The notes under the pieces are model-generated. The model ran no database searches and was not told where the DNA came from. It saw only the letters and a list, made by a program, of their open reading frames with translations. The translations under genes were made by a program, and so were the position numbers. This document shows, piece after piece, positions 49,007 through 57,920 of a stretch of 64,000 nucleotides of DNA (position 1 is its first letter; each line of letters begins with the position of its first letter). The stretch lies in the NCBI RefSeq assembly GCF_003347205.1, contig NZ_QQBJ01000006.1, forward strand, positions 62,001 through 126,000, given 5' to 3'. This stretch comes from Mycolicibacterium moriokaense. GTDB lineage: Bacteria > Actinomycetota > Actinomycetes > Mycobacteriales > Mycobacteriaceae.

Positions 49007-51247
49007 GTGTCCGCGCTGGAGGGCATCCGGATCGTCGAACTCGCCGAGTCGGTGGCCGGGGAGTACTGCGGCAAGCTGCTCGCCGACTTCGGCGCCGAGG
49101 TCATCAAGGTCGAGAGGCCCGGGTGCGGCAGCCCCACCCGGGCGATGACCCCGGACAGCTTGTTCGCGTATCTGAACACGAACAAGAAGTCCGTGGAACT
49201 CGACCGCGAGAGCGCCGACGACCTGATCGCGTCCGCACACGCGGTGATCGACGACCGCGCGTCGGCGCAGGAACTGGCGAGCCGCCACCCCGACGTGGTG
49301 GTCTGCTCGGTCACGCCGTTCGGCAGCGACGCGCCGGTTGAACTGCGGAACGCCAAGAGCATCAACGTGTTCCACGCCAGCGGTTGGGGCTACCACACCC
49401 CCAGCCACGCCGATGAGACGCTGCCGCCCCTCAAGGGGCCCGGCCGGTTCCTGGCCGACTACGAGGCGGGTCTGGATGCGGCGCTGTGTGTGGCGTCGTG
49501 CCTGTTCGCGCAGTGCCACCACGGCCGGGGCGAATTCGTCGACGTCTCCGCGCAGGCGGTGCTGGTGTCGCGCACCGACTGCATCCTCGGCCGGTTCATC
49601 ACCGGCGAGATCGCGCCGGACGGCACCCGCGACGACTTCGACCAGCAGGGCCCCGCGTCCTTCTTCGCCTGCCGCGACGGCCACGTCTACCTCTACATGA
49701 CCAACGGCCACCACTGGGTGCAGCTCAAGGAGCTGATGGGACGGCCGGCGTGGCTGGACGAGTTCGACGACGACTGGCTGGAGTTCTCGGTGACACCCGA
49801 GAAGGTCGCGGCGTTCCACCGAGGATTCGGCCCGTGGATCCGGCAGCACGACAAGGAGGCCGTCGCCGAGCGGGCGCAGCGCCTGGGGGTCCCGTTGGTT
49901 CCGGTGTACGGCGTCGACGAGCTGCCGGCACTGCCGCAGTACCGGCACCGGCGCTTCTTCCGCGACGTCACCCACCCCGAGCTGGGCGCGGCGGCCTATC
50001 CGACGGTGCCGTACCTGATGAGCGGATCGCCTGCTGAGATCACCGACTGCGCACCGGCTCTCGGGCAGCATTCCGCCGAGCTGCTCGCAGCGTCTGCACC
50101 ACGCCGGACCCGGCCTGCCGTGACCTCGCCACAGCTGCGGACGCCGCAGCGGGCGCGCGGCGGGCCGCTAAACGGGGTGCGGGTGGTCGAGCTGACCAAG
50201 GTGTGGGCGGGCCCGTACGCGGGGAAACTGCTCGCGTTCCTCGGCGCCGAGGTGATCAAGGTGGAGACCGCCGGCCGGCCGGAGGAGATGCGCGCCTACG
50301 GCGGCACCGACATCAACCACGCCCCGTTTTTCCTGTCCATCAATCCCGAGATCCTCAGCGTCGACCTGGACATCAAGACACCGGCCGGTTTCGACAAGTT
50401 GCGCGACCTGATCGGCCGCAGCGACATCGTGATCAACAACCTGCGTCCGGGAGCGATGGAGCGCCAGGGCCTCGGCTACGACGCGCTGCGGGCCATCAAG
50501 GACGACATCATCTCGGTGTCGATCAAGATGTGGGGCAACGACGGCCCGATGGGCTACCAGACGGGCTACGCGCCGTGCTTCGCCGCGCTGGCGGGGCTGG
50601 CGTCGCTGGTCGGGTATGAGGGCGGGCCGCCGCTGGGTGCCAGCATGCGCTACGGCGACTCCACCGTCGGGGCGGCCGCCGCCTTCGCGGCCGTCGCGGC
50701 GCTCATGCATCGCGAACTGACCGGGGCGGGCCAGTTCGTCGACGTGTCCGCCGTCGAGGTTCTGACGTCGATGATCGGCGACAGCGTCGTGCACCAGGCG
50801 CTGACCGGGCAGCGGCCGGGACCCGACGGCAACCGGCATGCCGACATGTCGCCGCACGGCTGCTATCCGTGTGCGGGCGGTGACTGGATTTCGATCGCCG
50901 TCGCCGACGACGCCGAACGCCAGGCGCTGCGCGACGTGCTCGGCCCCGGTGAGCCTGCCGACCTGACGCGGCCCCACGACGCGGCCGAACTCGCCCGGCG
51001 ACTGCGCGAGGCGGGTGTGGCCGCCGCGAAGAGCGCGACGGCGCTGGACGTCATCGCTGACGAATTGCTTTGGGAGCGCGGCGCATACCGCTTCGTGTCC
51101 GACCACGTCGAAGGCCAGCGACCGGTGCTGGGCCCGTCGTGGCGGATGGCGCGCAACCCGGCGCTGATCGAGCGCGGCGCCCCCGATCTCGGTGAGCACA
51201 ATGACTACGTGTTCACCGAAGTGCTTTCCGAACAGGCGGTGCCATGA
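49007..51247 (+). CDS. Tandem CaiB/BaiF-family protein (two domains in one chain)
   Basis: 746 residues, about twice the normal length. Domain 1 (~1-350) starts SALEGIRIVELAESVAGEYC and has GAEVIKVERPG; domain 2 (~385-746) starts NGVRVVELTKVWAGPYAGK and has GAEVIKVETAG. The catalytic-aspartate position reads VDVSAQA in domain 1 and VDVSAVE in domain 2, so neither has the usual Asp, although the Glu in domain 2 might serve. Class III CoA-transferases work as interlocked dimers; a fused chain could mimic one. GTG start, four bases after the crotonase stop. Confidence 0.88.
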   Translation: MSALEGIRIVELAESVAGEYCGKLLADFGAEVIKVERPGCGSPTRAMTPDSLFAYLNTNKKSVELDRESADDLIASAHAVIDDRASAQELASRHPDVVVCSVTPFGSDAPVELRNAKSINVFHASGWGYHTPSHADETLPPLKGPGRFLADYEAGLDAALCVASCLFAQCHHGRGEFVDVSAQAVLVSRTDCILGRFITGEIAPDGTRDDFDQQGPASFFACRDGHVYLYMTNGHHWVQLKELMGRPAWLDEFDDDWLEFSVTPEKVAAFHRGFGPWIRQHDKEAVAERAQRLGVPLVPVYGVDELPALPQYRHRRFFRDVTHPELGAAAYPTVPYLMSGSPAEITDCAPALGQHSAELLAASAPRRTRPAVTSPQLRTPQRARGGPLNGVRVVELTKVWAGPYAGKLLAFLGAEVIKVETAGRPEEMRAYGGTDINHAPFFLSINPEILSVDLDIKTPAGFDKLRDLIGRSDIVINNLRPGAMERQGLGYDALRAIKDDIISVSIKMWGNDGPMGYQTGYAPCFAALAGLASLVGYEGGPPLGASMRYGDSTVGAAAAFAAVAALMHRELTGAGQFVDVSAVEVLTSMIGDSVVHQALTGQRPGPDGNRHADMSPHGCYPCAGGDWISIAVADDAERQALRDVLGPGEPADLTRPHDAAELARRLREAGVAAAKSATALDVIADELLWERGAYRFVSDHVEGQRPVLGPSWRMARNPALIERGAPDLGEHNDYVFTEVLSEQAVP

Positions 51248-52008
51248 CGACGACCTTGGCGGGCAGCGTAGCGCTGGTGACCGGCGCCAGCAGCGGCATC
51301 GGCGCCGCGACCGCGGTCGCGCTGGCGGCCGAGGGGGCGGCGGTCAGCCTTCTGGCGCGCCGCGCCGACCGTCTCGGCGAATTGGCGAAGCGGATCGAGT
51401 CGGCCGGCGGAACGGCCCTGGCCACGCAGGCCGACGTCACCGACGCCGAACAGGTCACCGCTGCCGTCGCGAGCACCGTCAGCCGGTTGGGCCGTCTCGA
51501 CATCCTGGTCAACAACGCGGGGCTGCTGCGAATGGGTGAGGCCGCCGATGCCGCGCTGGCCGACTGGGACGACCTGGTCTCGGTCAACGTGTCCGGTGTC
51601 CTCTATGCGACACACGCCGCGATCCCGCACCTCATCGCCGGCGCTGCCGACTCGCCGCGGGGCGTCGCTGACATCGTGACGATCAGTTCGACCGGGGGCC
51701 GGGTCGCCAGGCCCGGAACTGCGGTGTACTCGTTGACGAAATTCGGGGTCGGCGCGTTCAGCGAGGGCATCCGGCAGGAGTTGCTCGGCAAGCGGGTGCG
51801 CGTCGGCCTCGTCGAACCGGGCACGGTGCAGACCGAGATCATGGATCATCTCGACGCGCAGGCGGCGGCGGCCCAAAGTCAGCGCACCGCCGGGATGGTG
51901 AAGCTGCAACCGCAGGACATCGCGGACGCGGTGGTCTACATGGTGACGCGCGACCGCCGGGTGGCGGTCAACGAGATGCTGGTGCGCGCAGCCGAGCAGA
52001 CCTGGTGA
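51244..52008 (+). CDS. Short-chain dehydrogenase/reductase
   Basis: 254 residues, classical SDR. TGASSGIGAATA, NNAG in LVNNAGLLRM, Ser in TISSTGGRV, YSLTK active site. The start overlaps the double CaiB stop (ATGA) and the end overlaps the next start (GTGA). NAD(P)-dependent oxidoreductase of the six-gene operon. Confidence 0.9.
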   Translation: MTTTLAGSVALVTGASSGIGAATAVALAAEGAAVSLLARRADRLGELAKRIESAGGTALATQADVTDAEQVTAAVASTVSRLGRLDILVNNAGLLRMGEAADAALADWDDLVSVNVSGVLYATHAAIPHLIAGAADSPRGVADIVTISSTGGRVARPGTAVYSLTKFGVGAFSEGIRQELLGKRVRVGLVEPGTVQTEIMDHLDAQAAAAQSQRTAGMVKLQPQDIADAVVYMVTRDRRVAVNEMLVRAAEQTW

Positions 52009-53240
52009 GCGAGCGGTGGTTCACCGGCGATGTGTCCGGGCTCGCCTTCCCCGCCGATCCCGCCGCTCTTCGCGACGGTGATGCAGCCTTCCTGAGCAAG
52101 GCGTTCGACGCCGAGGTCGGCAGAATCGTGCGCTGCGAGGAGGTTTCCGGCGGCAGCACGGGCCGCAAGATGCTGCTCGACGTCGAATACGTCGACCCCG
52201 CGCCCGGCCTGTACACCGACCTCTTCGTGAAGTTCTCCCGCGATTTCGGCGATCCGCTGCGGGATCGCGGCAGGACGCAGATGGCGTCGGAGGTGGAGTT
52301 CGCCGCGCTGTCGCTCGTCCCGGAGTTCCCGATAGCGGTGCCGCACACCCAGTTCGCCGACTATCACGCCGAGACGGGCAGCGGGATCCTGATCAGCCAA
52401 CGAATCGCGTTCGGCAGCAACGGGATCGAGCCGCAATATCACAAATGCCTGGACTATCGGATGCCCCGGCCCGTCGAGCACTACCGGGCGCTGATCGACG
52501 CGCTGGGCCTGCTGGCGGGCGCGCACAGATCCGGCCGATTGCCCGAGCGGTTGACCGGCGCGTTCCCCGTCGACCTGCAGGCGGCCGCCGTGGGCGAACC
52601 ACCGCCGATGACGGCCGACAAACTGCGGCGCAGGCTCGAGCGGCTCGCCGAGTTCGCTTACGCGCGTCCGGGATTGCTGCCCGACAGCGTGCGAGCGCCG
52701 GACTTCCACCTTCGCCTCGGCGAGGAGGCGCCGCGGGTGATGAAGCAATCGCAGGCGATTTGGCATTACCTGGCCGAGGCGCGCGACTACATCGCGCTGT
52801 CGCACTGGAACGCAAACGTCGACAACGCATGGTTCTGGACCGGCGACGACGGCGGGCTGCATTGCGGGCTGATGGACTGGGGCTGCGTCAGCCGGCTGAA
52901 CCTCGCGATGGCGATCTGGGGCGCCATGTCGGGCGCCGAAACCGAATTGTGGGATCACCATTTCGACGGTCTCGTCGCGCAATTGTGCGCGCAGGTGCAC
53001 GCGTCGGGCGGCCCGCGCCTGAGCGCGGGGGAACTGCAGCAGCAGGTGGTGCGCTACGTCGCGTTGATGGGCATCACCTGGCTGCTGGATGTGCCCGCGC
53101 TGATCCGGGCGAAGGCACCCGACGCGACAAGCAGATTCGATCCGGCGATCGAGGACGACGAGAGCGTTCGCGCTCCGCTGCAGATGCTCGTCAACGTGCT
53201 GAACCTCTGGGCGTCGCACGACGTCGCCGACGCCCTCTGA
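52005..53240 (+). CDS. Aminoglycoside-phosphotransferase-fold protein with altered active site
   Basis: 411 residues. Kinase-like layout: N-lobe with VSGGSTGRKMLLDVEYV, a long helical part, then ALSHWNANVDNAWFW and LMDWGCVSRLN. In the APH fold these should be HGDxxxxN and D-W/F; here the catalytic Asp of HGD is Asn (HWN), while the metal-binding Asp of the DWG segment and the Asn after the loop remain. It may be a pseudokinase or use another substrate mode. Related proteins occur in mycobacterial catabolic clusters. Last gene of the operon that begins with the P450. Confidence 0.72.
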   Translation: MSERWFTGDVSGLAFPADPAALRDGDAAFLSKAFDAEVGRIVRCEEVSGGSTGRKMLLDVEYVDPAPGLYTDLFVKFSRDFGDPLRDRGRTQMASEVEFAALSLVPEFPIAVPHTQFADYHAETGSGILISQRIAFGSNGIEPQYHKCLDYRMPRPVEHYRALIDALGLLAGAHRSGRLPERLTGAFPVDLQAAAVGEPPPMTADKLRRRLERLAEFAYARPGLLPDSVRAPDFHLRLGEEAPRVMKQSQAIWHYLAEARDYIALSHWNANVDNAWFWTGDDGGLHCGLMDWGCVSRLNLAMAIWGAMSGAETELWDHHFDGLVAQLCAQVHASGGPRLSAGELQQQVVRYVALMGITWLLDVPALIRAKAPDATSRFDPAIEDDESVRAPLQMLVNVLNLWASHDVADAL

Positions 53241-53245
53241 GTCTT

Positions 53246-53303
53246 CCGCGAAACGGAGTTCCGGTACGGCCTCGCACTTTGTTACTGGAACTCCGTTTCG
53301 CGG
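53246..53303. terminator. Long perfect inverted repeat between convergent genes
   Basis: A 17-base arm (53246-53262: CCGCGAAACGGAGTTCC) pairs perfectly with 53287-53303, with a 24-base spacer. It starts six bases after the kinase-fold stop and ends 22 bases before the stop of the convergent secreted-protein gene. It is likely a bidirectional terminator; no U-tract follows, as is common in mycobacteria. It could also be a palindromic mobile unit. Confidence 0.6.
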
Positions 53304-53324
53304 GGGCTGAGCGCGAGATGTAGC

Positions 53325-53633
53325 TCAGTTGTTGATCCCGCACGTCACGTCGACGTAGACGGTGCCCTTGTTGGCCGAGTCCATCATCATCATCAGCGCG
53401 CCATCGGAGGTCATCATGATCTCCAGGCCGTGCACCCCGTTGACCGTGCAATTCGACAGCGGATGCGGCTCGTCACCGTTGAACTGCACGGTGTAGCCCT
53501 GATCCTGCAGCATCTTGACGATGTCCGTCGCTGAGGTGGACGACGGGACAGCCGTAGCGGACGCTGCACCCGCGAGCGCTGCAGCCGTCAGCGCACAGCC
53601 GACAACGCCTATCATGCTGATCTTCTTCATCAT
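53325..53633 (-). CDS. Small secreted protein
   Basis: 102 residues. The start at 53633 is set by AGGAG. Signal peptide GVVGCALTAAALAGAASATA, then a ~75-residue domain (DIVKMLQDQGYTVQFNGDE, LSNCTVNGVHGL, VYVDVTCGIN) with two cysteines that probably pair. This is a common exported mycobacterial family; function unknown. It is divergent from the esterase gene at 53755. Confidence 0.78.
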   Translation of the reverse strand: MMKKISMIGVVGCALTAAALAGAASATAVPSSTSATDIVKMLQDQGYTVQFNGDEPHPLSNCTVNGVHGLEIMMTSDGALMMMMDSANKGTVYVDVTCGINN

Positions 53634-53754
53634 GGTCTCCTTGACATTTCGCGACGCGCCGTCGCGTTCGGGTATGGGCACTGGGTTGGTGCGATCGCTG
53701 GCGTGCAGCGTTACGGTGTTCGCGAACAATTCGCGCCAGCACACAGGGGAGGCA

Positions 53755-54618
53755 ATGGATCGCTCCCCGACCGTGCGTGCGCTGAGGTTCGCCCGACGGA
53801 TCACCGACGCGCTCGGCCTGGACGTCGGTGTCGATCTCGCTCCGTTGATCTCCACCAGACACCCGCCCGTAATCCTCACGCGCGCACTGGTTGCGCGGGC
53901 CGGCGAGTTCGAGGGAATCCCGACCGTCACCATCCGGCCGAATCGATCGGGGACGGGAAACGTGATCGTGGCCGTTCCCGGAGGCGCCTACGTGGTGCGG
54001 CCGACCGTCATGCATTGGCTCCTGTACGCAATGATGGCCCGCCGGACCGGCGCCACCGTCGTCGTACCCGTCTACCCGCTGGCGACGGACGGGGGCAGCG
54101 CGGGCTCGGTGGTCCCGTCGATCGCCGACCTGATCGCTTCACATTCCGACAGCAGGGTCGGCGTCTACGGAGACTCCGCGGGCGGCGGCCTGGTGCTGGC
54201 CGCGGTCCAGCGTCTGGTGGCCGACGGCAGGCCGGTGCCCACATCGTTGGTGCTCGTCTCGCCGTTCCTCGACGTGACGATGAGCAACCCGGCGATCGCC
54301 TCGGTCGACGACCCGGTGCTCGATCCGGCATCGCTGCGCAAGTCCGGCCTGATGTGGGCGGGCGCGCTCGACCCCAAGGACCCATTGGTGAGCCCCCTCT
54401 ACGGCTCACTCGCCGGGCTGCCACCCACCCGCGTCTTCTCGGGTTCGCGCGACGTGCTCTACCCCGACGTGGTGTTGCTGCGGCAGCGCGCCGAGAAGCA
54501 ATCTGCGCCCATGGATTTCGATTTACGCGACGGGCTCGTCCACAACTGGGCGATGCTGCCCGTCACCAAGGAAGGCCGCGCCGTGCTCCCGGACATCCTG
54601 CGGGTAGTCGGCGGCTGA
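53755..54618 (+). CDS. Alpha/beta hydrolase of the hormone-sensitive-lipase family
   Basis: 287 residues from the ATG at 53755 (GGGGAGG before it). Oxyanion motif VPGGAYV (variant of HGGG), nucleophile elbow GDSAGG, catalytic Asp in GSRDVLYPD, His in GLVHNWAML. Probably an esterase or lipase. No signal peptide is seen from this start; its partner pathway is not clear. It sits between two catabolic operons. Confidence 0.88.
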   Translation: MDRSPTVRALRFARRITDALGLDVGVDLAPLISTRHPPVILTRALVARAGEFEGIPTVTIRPNRSGTGNVIVAVPGGAYVVRPTVMHWLLYAMMARRTGATVVVPVYPLATDGGSAGSVVPSIADLIASHSDSRVGVYGDSAGGGLVLAAVQRLVADGRPVPTSLVLVSPFLDVTMSNPAIASVDDPVLDPASLRKSGLMWAGALDPKDPLVSPLYGSLAGLPPTRVFSGSRDVLYPDVVLLRQRAEKQSAPMDFDLRDGLVHNWAMLPVTKEGRAVLPDILRVVGG

Positions 54619-54630
54619 TCGCTTTCGCGA

Positions 54631-55539
54631 TCAGAACAGCGCGCGCACCTGCTCGCGGGCGAAGAACTCCTGATCCTCGCCGTAGCCCGACGCGCCGTCC
54701 CACCGCCAGTCGGTCAGCGTCCAGAACGTCAACCTGCCCGGCCAGCCGAGCCAGCGCAGCGCCGTGCGCACGTCTCCCTCGGCGTGCAGTTCCCGGCCCG
54801 TGTCGTCGTGGGCGTCGAGCACGACGCGCACCGGCGCGCCTGCGCGGCGCTCGACGACGCGCCGCCGGCCCGAGACGATCTCCCCCAGAGAGCCGTCACG
54901 CATCAGGTAGCCGCCGATGACCTTGTCCACACCGGGCTCTCGGCCTGCCATCGTGATCGCGTGCCAGTGCGCATCGGGCCCCGCAATGGCCCACAGATAG
55001 TCCCCGGACCGGCGCGCGCCGGGCCGATGCGGGCCCCAGGTGCGATCGCGCATCGAGTAGCAGTCCACCTCGAGCCGCTGGCCGTTCAGCGTCACCGCGC
55101 CGCGCATCCGCCCCGGCTGATCGAAGTGGCAGTGCTGCGGCGACGCCTCCCCCAGCACGTGCGGGTCCATCAGCGACGTCCACTCCAACGCGAGCTCCAA
55201 GCCAAGCGCGGAGTAGGACAGCCGGTAGCGCCGCATCGGCTCGAGCACCTCATGCCGCAGCGAATTCGGCAACGTGAAGTCATCGAAATCCAGTGCACCC
55301 GTGGGCGGTTGGTGCCAGCGCCAGTCATAGAACAGGCAGTCGTAGACCTCTTCCCCGCTGGGATCCCACAGCGCGGGCCCGCCACCGGACACCCCGGTGC
55401 GGACGTCGTGGAAGTAGTAGACGAACCCGATGAGGTCGCGCTCGGGGATGGAGAAGTGAAACCACCCGCTCTCGCACCACTCGGGGTCCTCGCCCGCCGG
55501 ATGGAACACCTCGTCGGCGGCGCCCAGGTCAGCTGCCAT
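54631..55539 (-). CDS. AttH/CrtC-like beta-barrel protein
   Basis: 302 residues rich in W, H and acidic residues: WFHFSIPERDLIGFVYYFH, the stretch LFYDWRWHQPP, YSMRDRTWGPHRPG, DYLWAIAGPDAHWHAITMA, TDWRWDGASGYGED. RDRTWGPR-type motifs are typical of the tandem-lipocalin fold found in AttH and carotenoid hydratase CrtC. These enzymes or binding proteins act on hydrophobic isoprenoid-like molecules. It overlaps the M24 gene by 11 bases and is the last gene of the operon. Exact reaction unknown. Confidence 0.75.
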   Translation of the reverse strand: MAADLGAADEVFHPAGEDPEWCESGWFHFSIPERDLIGFVYYFHDVRTGVSGGGPALWDPSGEEVYDCLFYDWRWHQPPTGALDFDDFTLPNSLRHEVLEPMRRYRLSYSALGLELALEWTSLMDPHVLGEASPQHCHFDQPGRMRGAVTLNGQRLEVDCYSMRDRTWGPHRPGARRSGDYLWAIAGPDAHWHAITMAGREPGVDKVIGGYLMRDGSLGEIVSGRRRVVERRAGAPVRVVLDAHDDTGRELHAEGDVRTALRWLGWPGRLTFWTLTDWRWDGASGYGEDQEFFAREQVRALF

Positions 55540-56740
55540 ACGGCGTGTACGGGTAATCGGTGATGCGGTACCAGCCGTCGTCGGTGGTGATGACGATCTC
55601 CTCGCTGCGGTAGCCGCCGGTGCCGTCCTGCCAGATGACGGGCTCCAACACCAGCGCCATGCCGGCGGGGAAGACGAAGTTGTCGTCGAACTCCTCGCCG
55701 AGATCCGTTCCGATCAGCGGAGCCTCGGCGGGATAGGTGCCGATGCCGTGCCCCAGGTAGAAGTGCGGCAGCCACGGCTTGGACCCGCCGTTGGCCGCGA
55801 TCGCCGCGCGGGCCAGGTCGCCCGACGTCACACCCGCCTTCGTCACCGCGAGCACCGCGTCCAAAATCGTTCGCCACTGCGCGAATTGGTCCTGCTGCTG
55901 CGCCGACGGTTCCTGCCCCACCAGCCACGTCCTGCCGAAGTCCGAGCAGTAGCCGGCATACGAGATGCTGACGTCGGTCCACAGCACATCGCCCGTGTTG
56001 AGTTCGCGTTCGGTGGTCAGCAGCGGCAGCGCGAGGTCGCCGTGGGTGGTCCACACGCCTGCGGCCCGCGAACTCGGCATCACCTGCCAGATCGCCTCCA
56101 GCATGTTGGCCGTCGCACCGAGTTCGAACGCCTGGCGCGCGAACGACGCCGACAGATCGATCTGGCGCACCCCCGGCACCAGTTGCTTCTGGATGTCGAC
56201 CATTGCTTCTTCGGTGATCCGGCATGCCCGTCGAATGCACGACACCTCGTCGGGTGTCTTCACCAGTTGAGCCGCGGCGACCACCAGCGTGGCGTCCGAC
56301 GGCGGCCCGCCGGGGAACAGTCGGTCCGCGGCCCGCCGCATCGCTCCCGACATCTCATCGACGGCCACATTGGCGTCGTCGGGTATCAACTCACCGAGGA
56401 CACGCGCGAATCGCTCGACGCCCTCGTCGAACTCGGGGTACAGCGGACCGTGCAGGTGGTCGTCAGGCACCTGGAACTGCGCCGCGGTGCCCTCGCGCAA
56501 CGGCATGAACAGGTGGGGGTGCTCGTCGTCGGCCAGCACGACGGCCACGGGACGCTCCACGTGCCCCAGGCCCGCGTCGAGCATCGGCCAACTGGCCCCG
56601 GTCGCGTAGGTGACGTGCCCGTTCAACAGCAACACCAGTGCGTCCACGCCCTGCTCGGCCATCGCCGCGCGCAGTCGGGCACCGATATCGCGGTACATCC
56701 GCGCCCGGTCGGGCGCCTCGCGAATCGTCGGCGCCGTCAT
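55529..56740 (-). CDS. M24 metallopeptidase-fold enzyme (Xaa-Pro peptidase/creatinase type)
   Basis: 403 residues. N-terminal creatinase-like domain (~20-160), then the pita-bread fold with the metal ligands: Asp in WTDVSISYAGYCSDFGRTW (two aspartates), His in LGHGIGTYPAEAPLIG, Glu in LVLEPVIW and Glu in YRSEEIVIT. The family cleaves Xaa-Pro bonds or C-N bonds of small molecules; within this operon a small-molecule role is likely. ATGA overlap with the amidohydrolase upstream. Confidence 0.87.
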   Translation of the reverse strand: MTAPTIREAPDRARMYRDIGARLRAAMAEQGVDALVLLLNGHVTYATGASWPMLDAGLGHVERPVAVVLADDEHPHLFMPLREGTAAQFQVPDDHLHGPLYPEFDEGVERFARVLGELIPDDANVAVDEMSGAMRRAADRLFPGGPPSDATLVVAAAQLVKTPDEVSCIRRACRITEEAMVDIQKQLVPGVRQIDLSASFARQAFELGATANMLEAIWQVMPSSRAAGVWTTHGDLALPLLTTERELNTGDVLWTDVSISYAGYCSDFGRTWLVGQEPSAQQQDQFAQWRTILDAVLAVTKAGVTSGDLARAAIAANGGSKPWLPHFYLGHGIGTYPAEAPLIGTDLGEEFDDNFVFPAGMALVLEPVIWQDGTGGYRSEEIVITTDDGWYRITDYPYTPYGS

Positions 56741-57909
56741 GACAGACCGAGGAAGTTCTTGACGTTGCCGCTGACGATCTTCGCGCCGTTCTCGGCGCCG
56801 ACCGCGTCGACGACGGCGGCCAGTGACTTCTCCGAGTAGCCGAAGGTGCTCTCGTTGTGCGGGTAGTCCGACGACCACATCACCTTGTCCACCCCGATCT
56901 CCTCGACGAGTTTGAGCCCCAGCGGGTCGACCATGAACGACGCACTCATGTGGGTGTCCCAGTAGTACCGAATGTCGTGCTGCAGTTGATGGTTCAGCAT
57001 GTGCTGATAGGACGCCAGCACGTGCTCGGCGTCCTGCAGCGCCGTCGGTATCCAGGCGATGCCGCCCTCGAACCAGCCGACCTGCAGTTTCGGGTGGCGG
57101 TCCAGGATGCCGGAGAAGATGTAGCGGGCGAACATGTCGCGGAACGAGTCGACGTTGATCATCATCGCGACCGCGACGCTGTTGACCTCGCACGGGCTTT
57201 TCGGCGGGGTCTCGCCGATGTGGTGGCTGACGGGAATCCCGGAGTCCTCGATGACGTCCCAGACATCCTTCATCGCGGTGCTGCCGTAGTCGATCGTCAC
57301 ACCCTCGGCGTCCGGGCCCGGGTACAGCGGCATCAGAAACGTCCGCAGCCCCATCGATTTCAGCTCGGTCAGCGTGCGCTCGGCGCCTGCGGCGTCCCAC
57401 CAGTTGATCAGCCCGACACCGAAGAAGCGGCCCTTGCTGCGCTCCTGGATATCGGCGATGTATTCGTTGTAGATCCGGAACGCCCGCTCGCGCACGTCCT
57501 TGTCGGGGAAGCCGAACAGCGCCAGTACGGCGTTGGGAAACGCCAGTTCCTTGTCGACGCCGTCCTCGGCGAGTTCGCGGACGCGTGCCTCGAGGTCGTT
57601 GGTGGACGCACCGGCGAGGTCGTCGTACTGCATCAGCACGGCGCTGAAGTCGCCGACCACGAAGGACTGGCCTCGGTGCCCGACCATGTACGCGCCGTCG
57701 GAGTACCAGATGCGCGGCGCCTCGGGCTTGAGGTCGTCGGGGAAACGCTCGTAGAAGATGTCGGCGGCCAGCGAGATGTGGTTGTCGGCGGAGAACACCT
57801 CGGTTCCCGGCGGCAGCCCGATCGCCGCGACGTTGTCGGCGTGGCCGCGCCGGTGTTTGGGCGCACCGAAGCCGCCGGGCGGATACAGGGTGCCGGCCGA
57901 ACCAGACAT
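56737..57909 (-). CDS. Amidohydrolase-2 family hydrolase (ADNH type), second copy
   Basis: 390 residues from the ATG at 57909 (AGGGACG before). Metal motif FSADNHISLA (~40), His in VSHHIGETPP, C-terminal Asp in MWSSDYPHNEST. Same subgroup as the product of 4071-5261, which has FDADNHLYEP and LYGSDWPHPEG. It may cut a C-C bond or decarboxylate a ring-cleavage product. It follows the carboxylic acid reductase by 11 bases. Confidence 0.85.
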   Translation of the reverse strand: MSGSAGTLYPPGGFGAPKHRRGHADNVAAIGLPPGTEVFSADNHISLAADIFYERFPDDLKPEAPRIWYSDGAYMVGHRGQSFVVGDFSAVLMQYDDLAGASTNDLEARVRELAEDGVDKELAFPNAVLALFGFPDKDVRERAFRIYNEYIADIQERSKGRFFGVGLINWWDAAGAERTLTELKSMGLRTFLMPLYPGPDAEGVTIDYGSTAMKDVWDVIEDSGIPVSHHIGETPPKSPCEVNSVAVAMMINVDSFRDMFARYIFSGILDRHPKLQVGWFEGGIAWIPTALQDAEHVLASYQHMLNHQLQHDIRYYWDTHMSASFMVDPLGLKLVEEIGVDKVMWSSDYPHNESTFGYSEKSLAAVVDAVGAENGAKIVSGNVKNFLGLS

Positions 57910-57920
57910 CGTCGTCCCTC

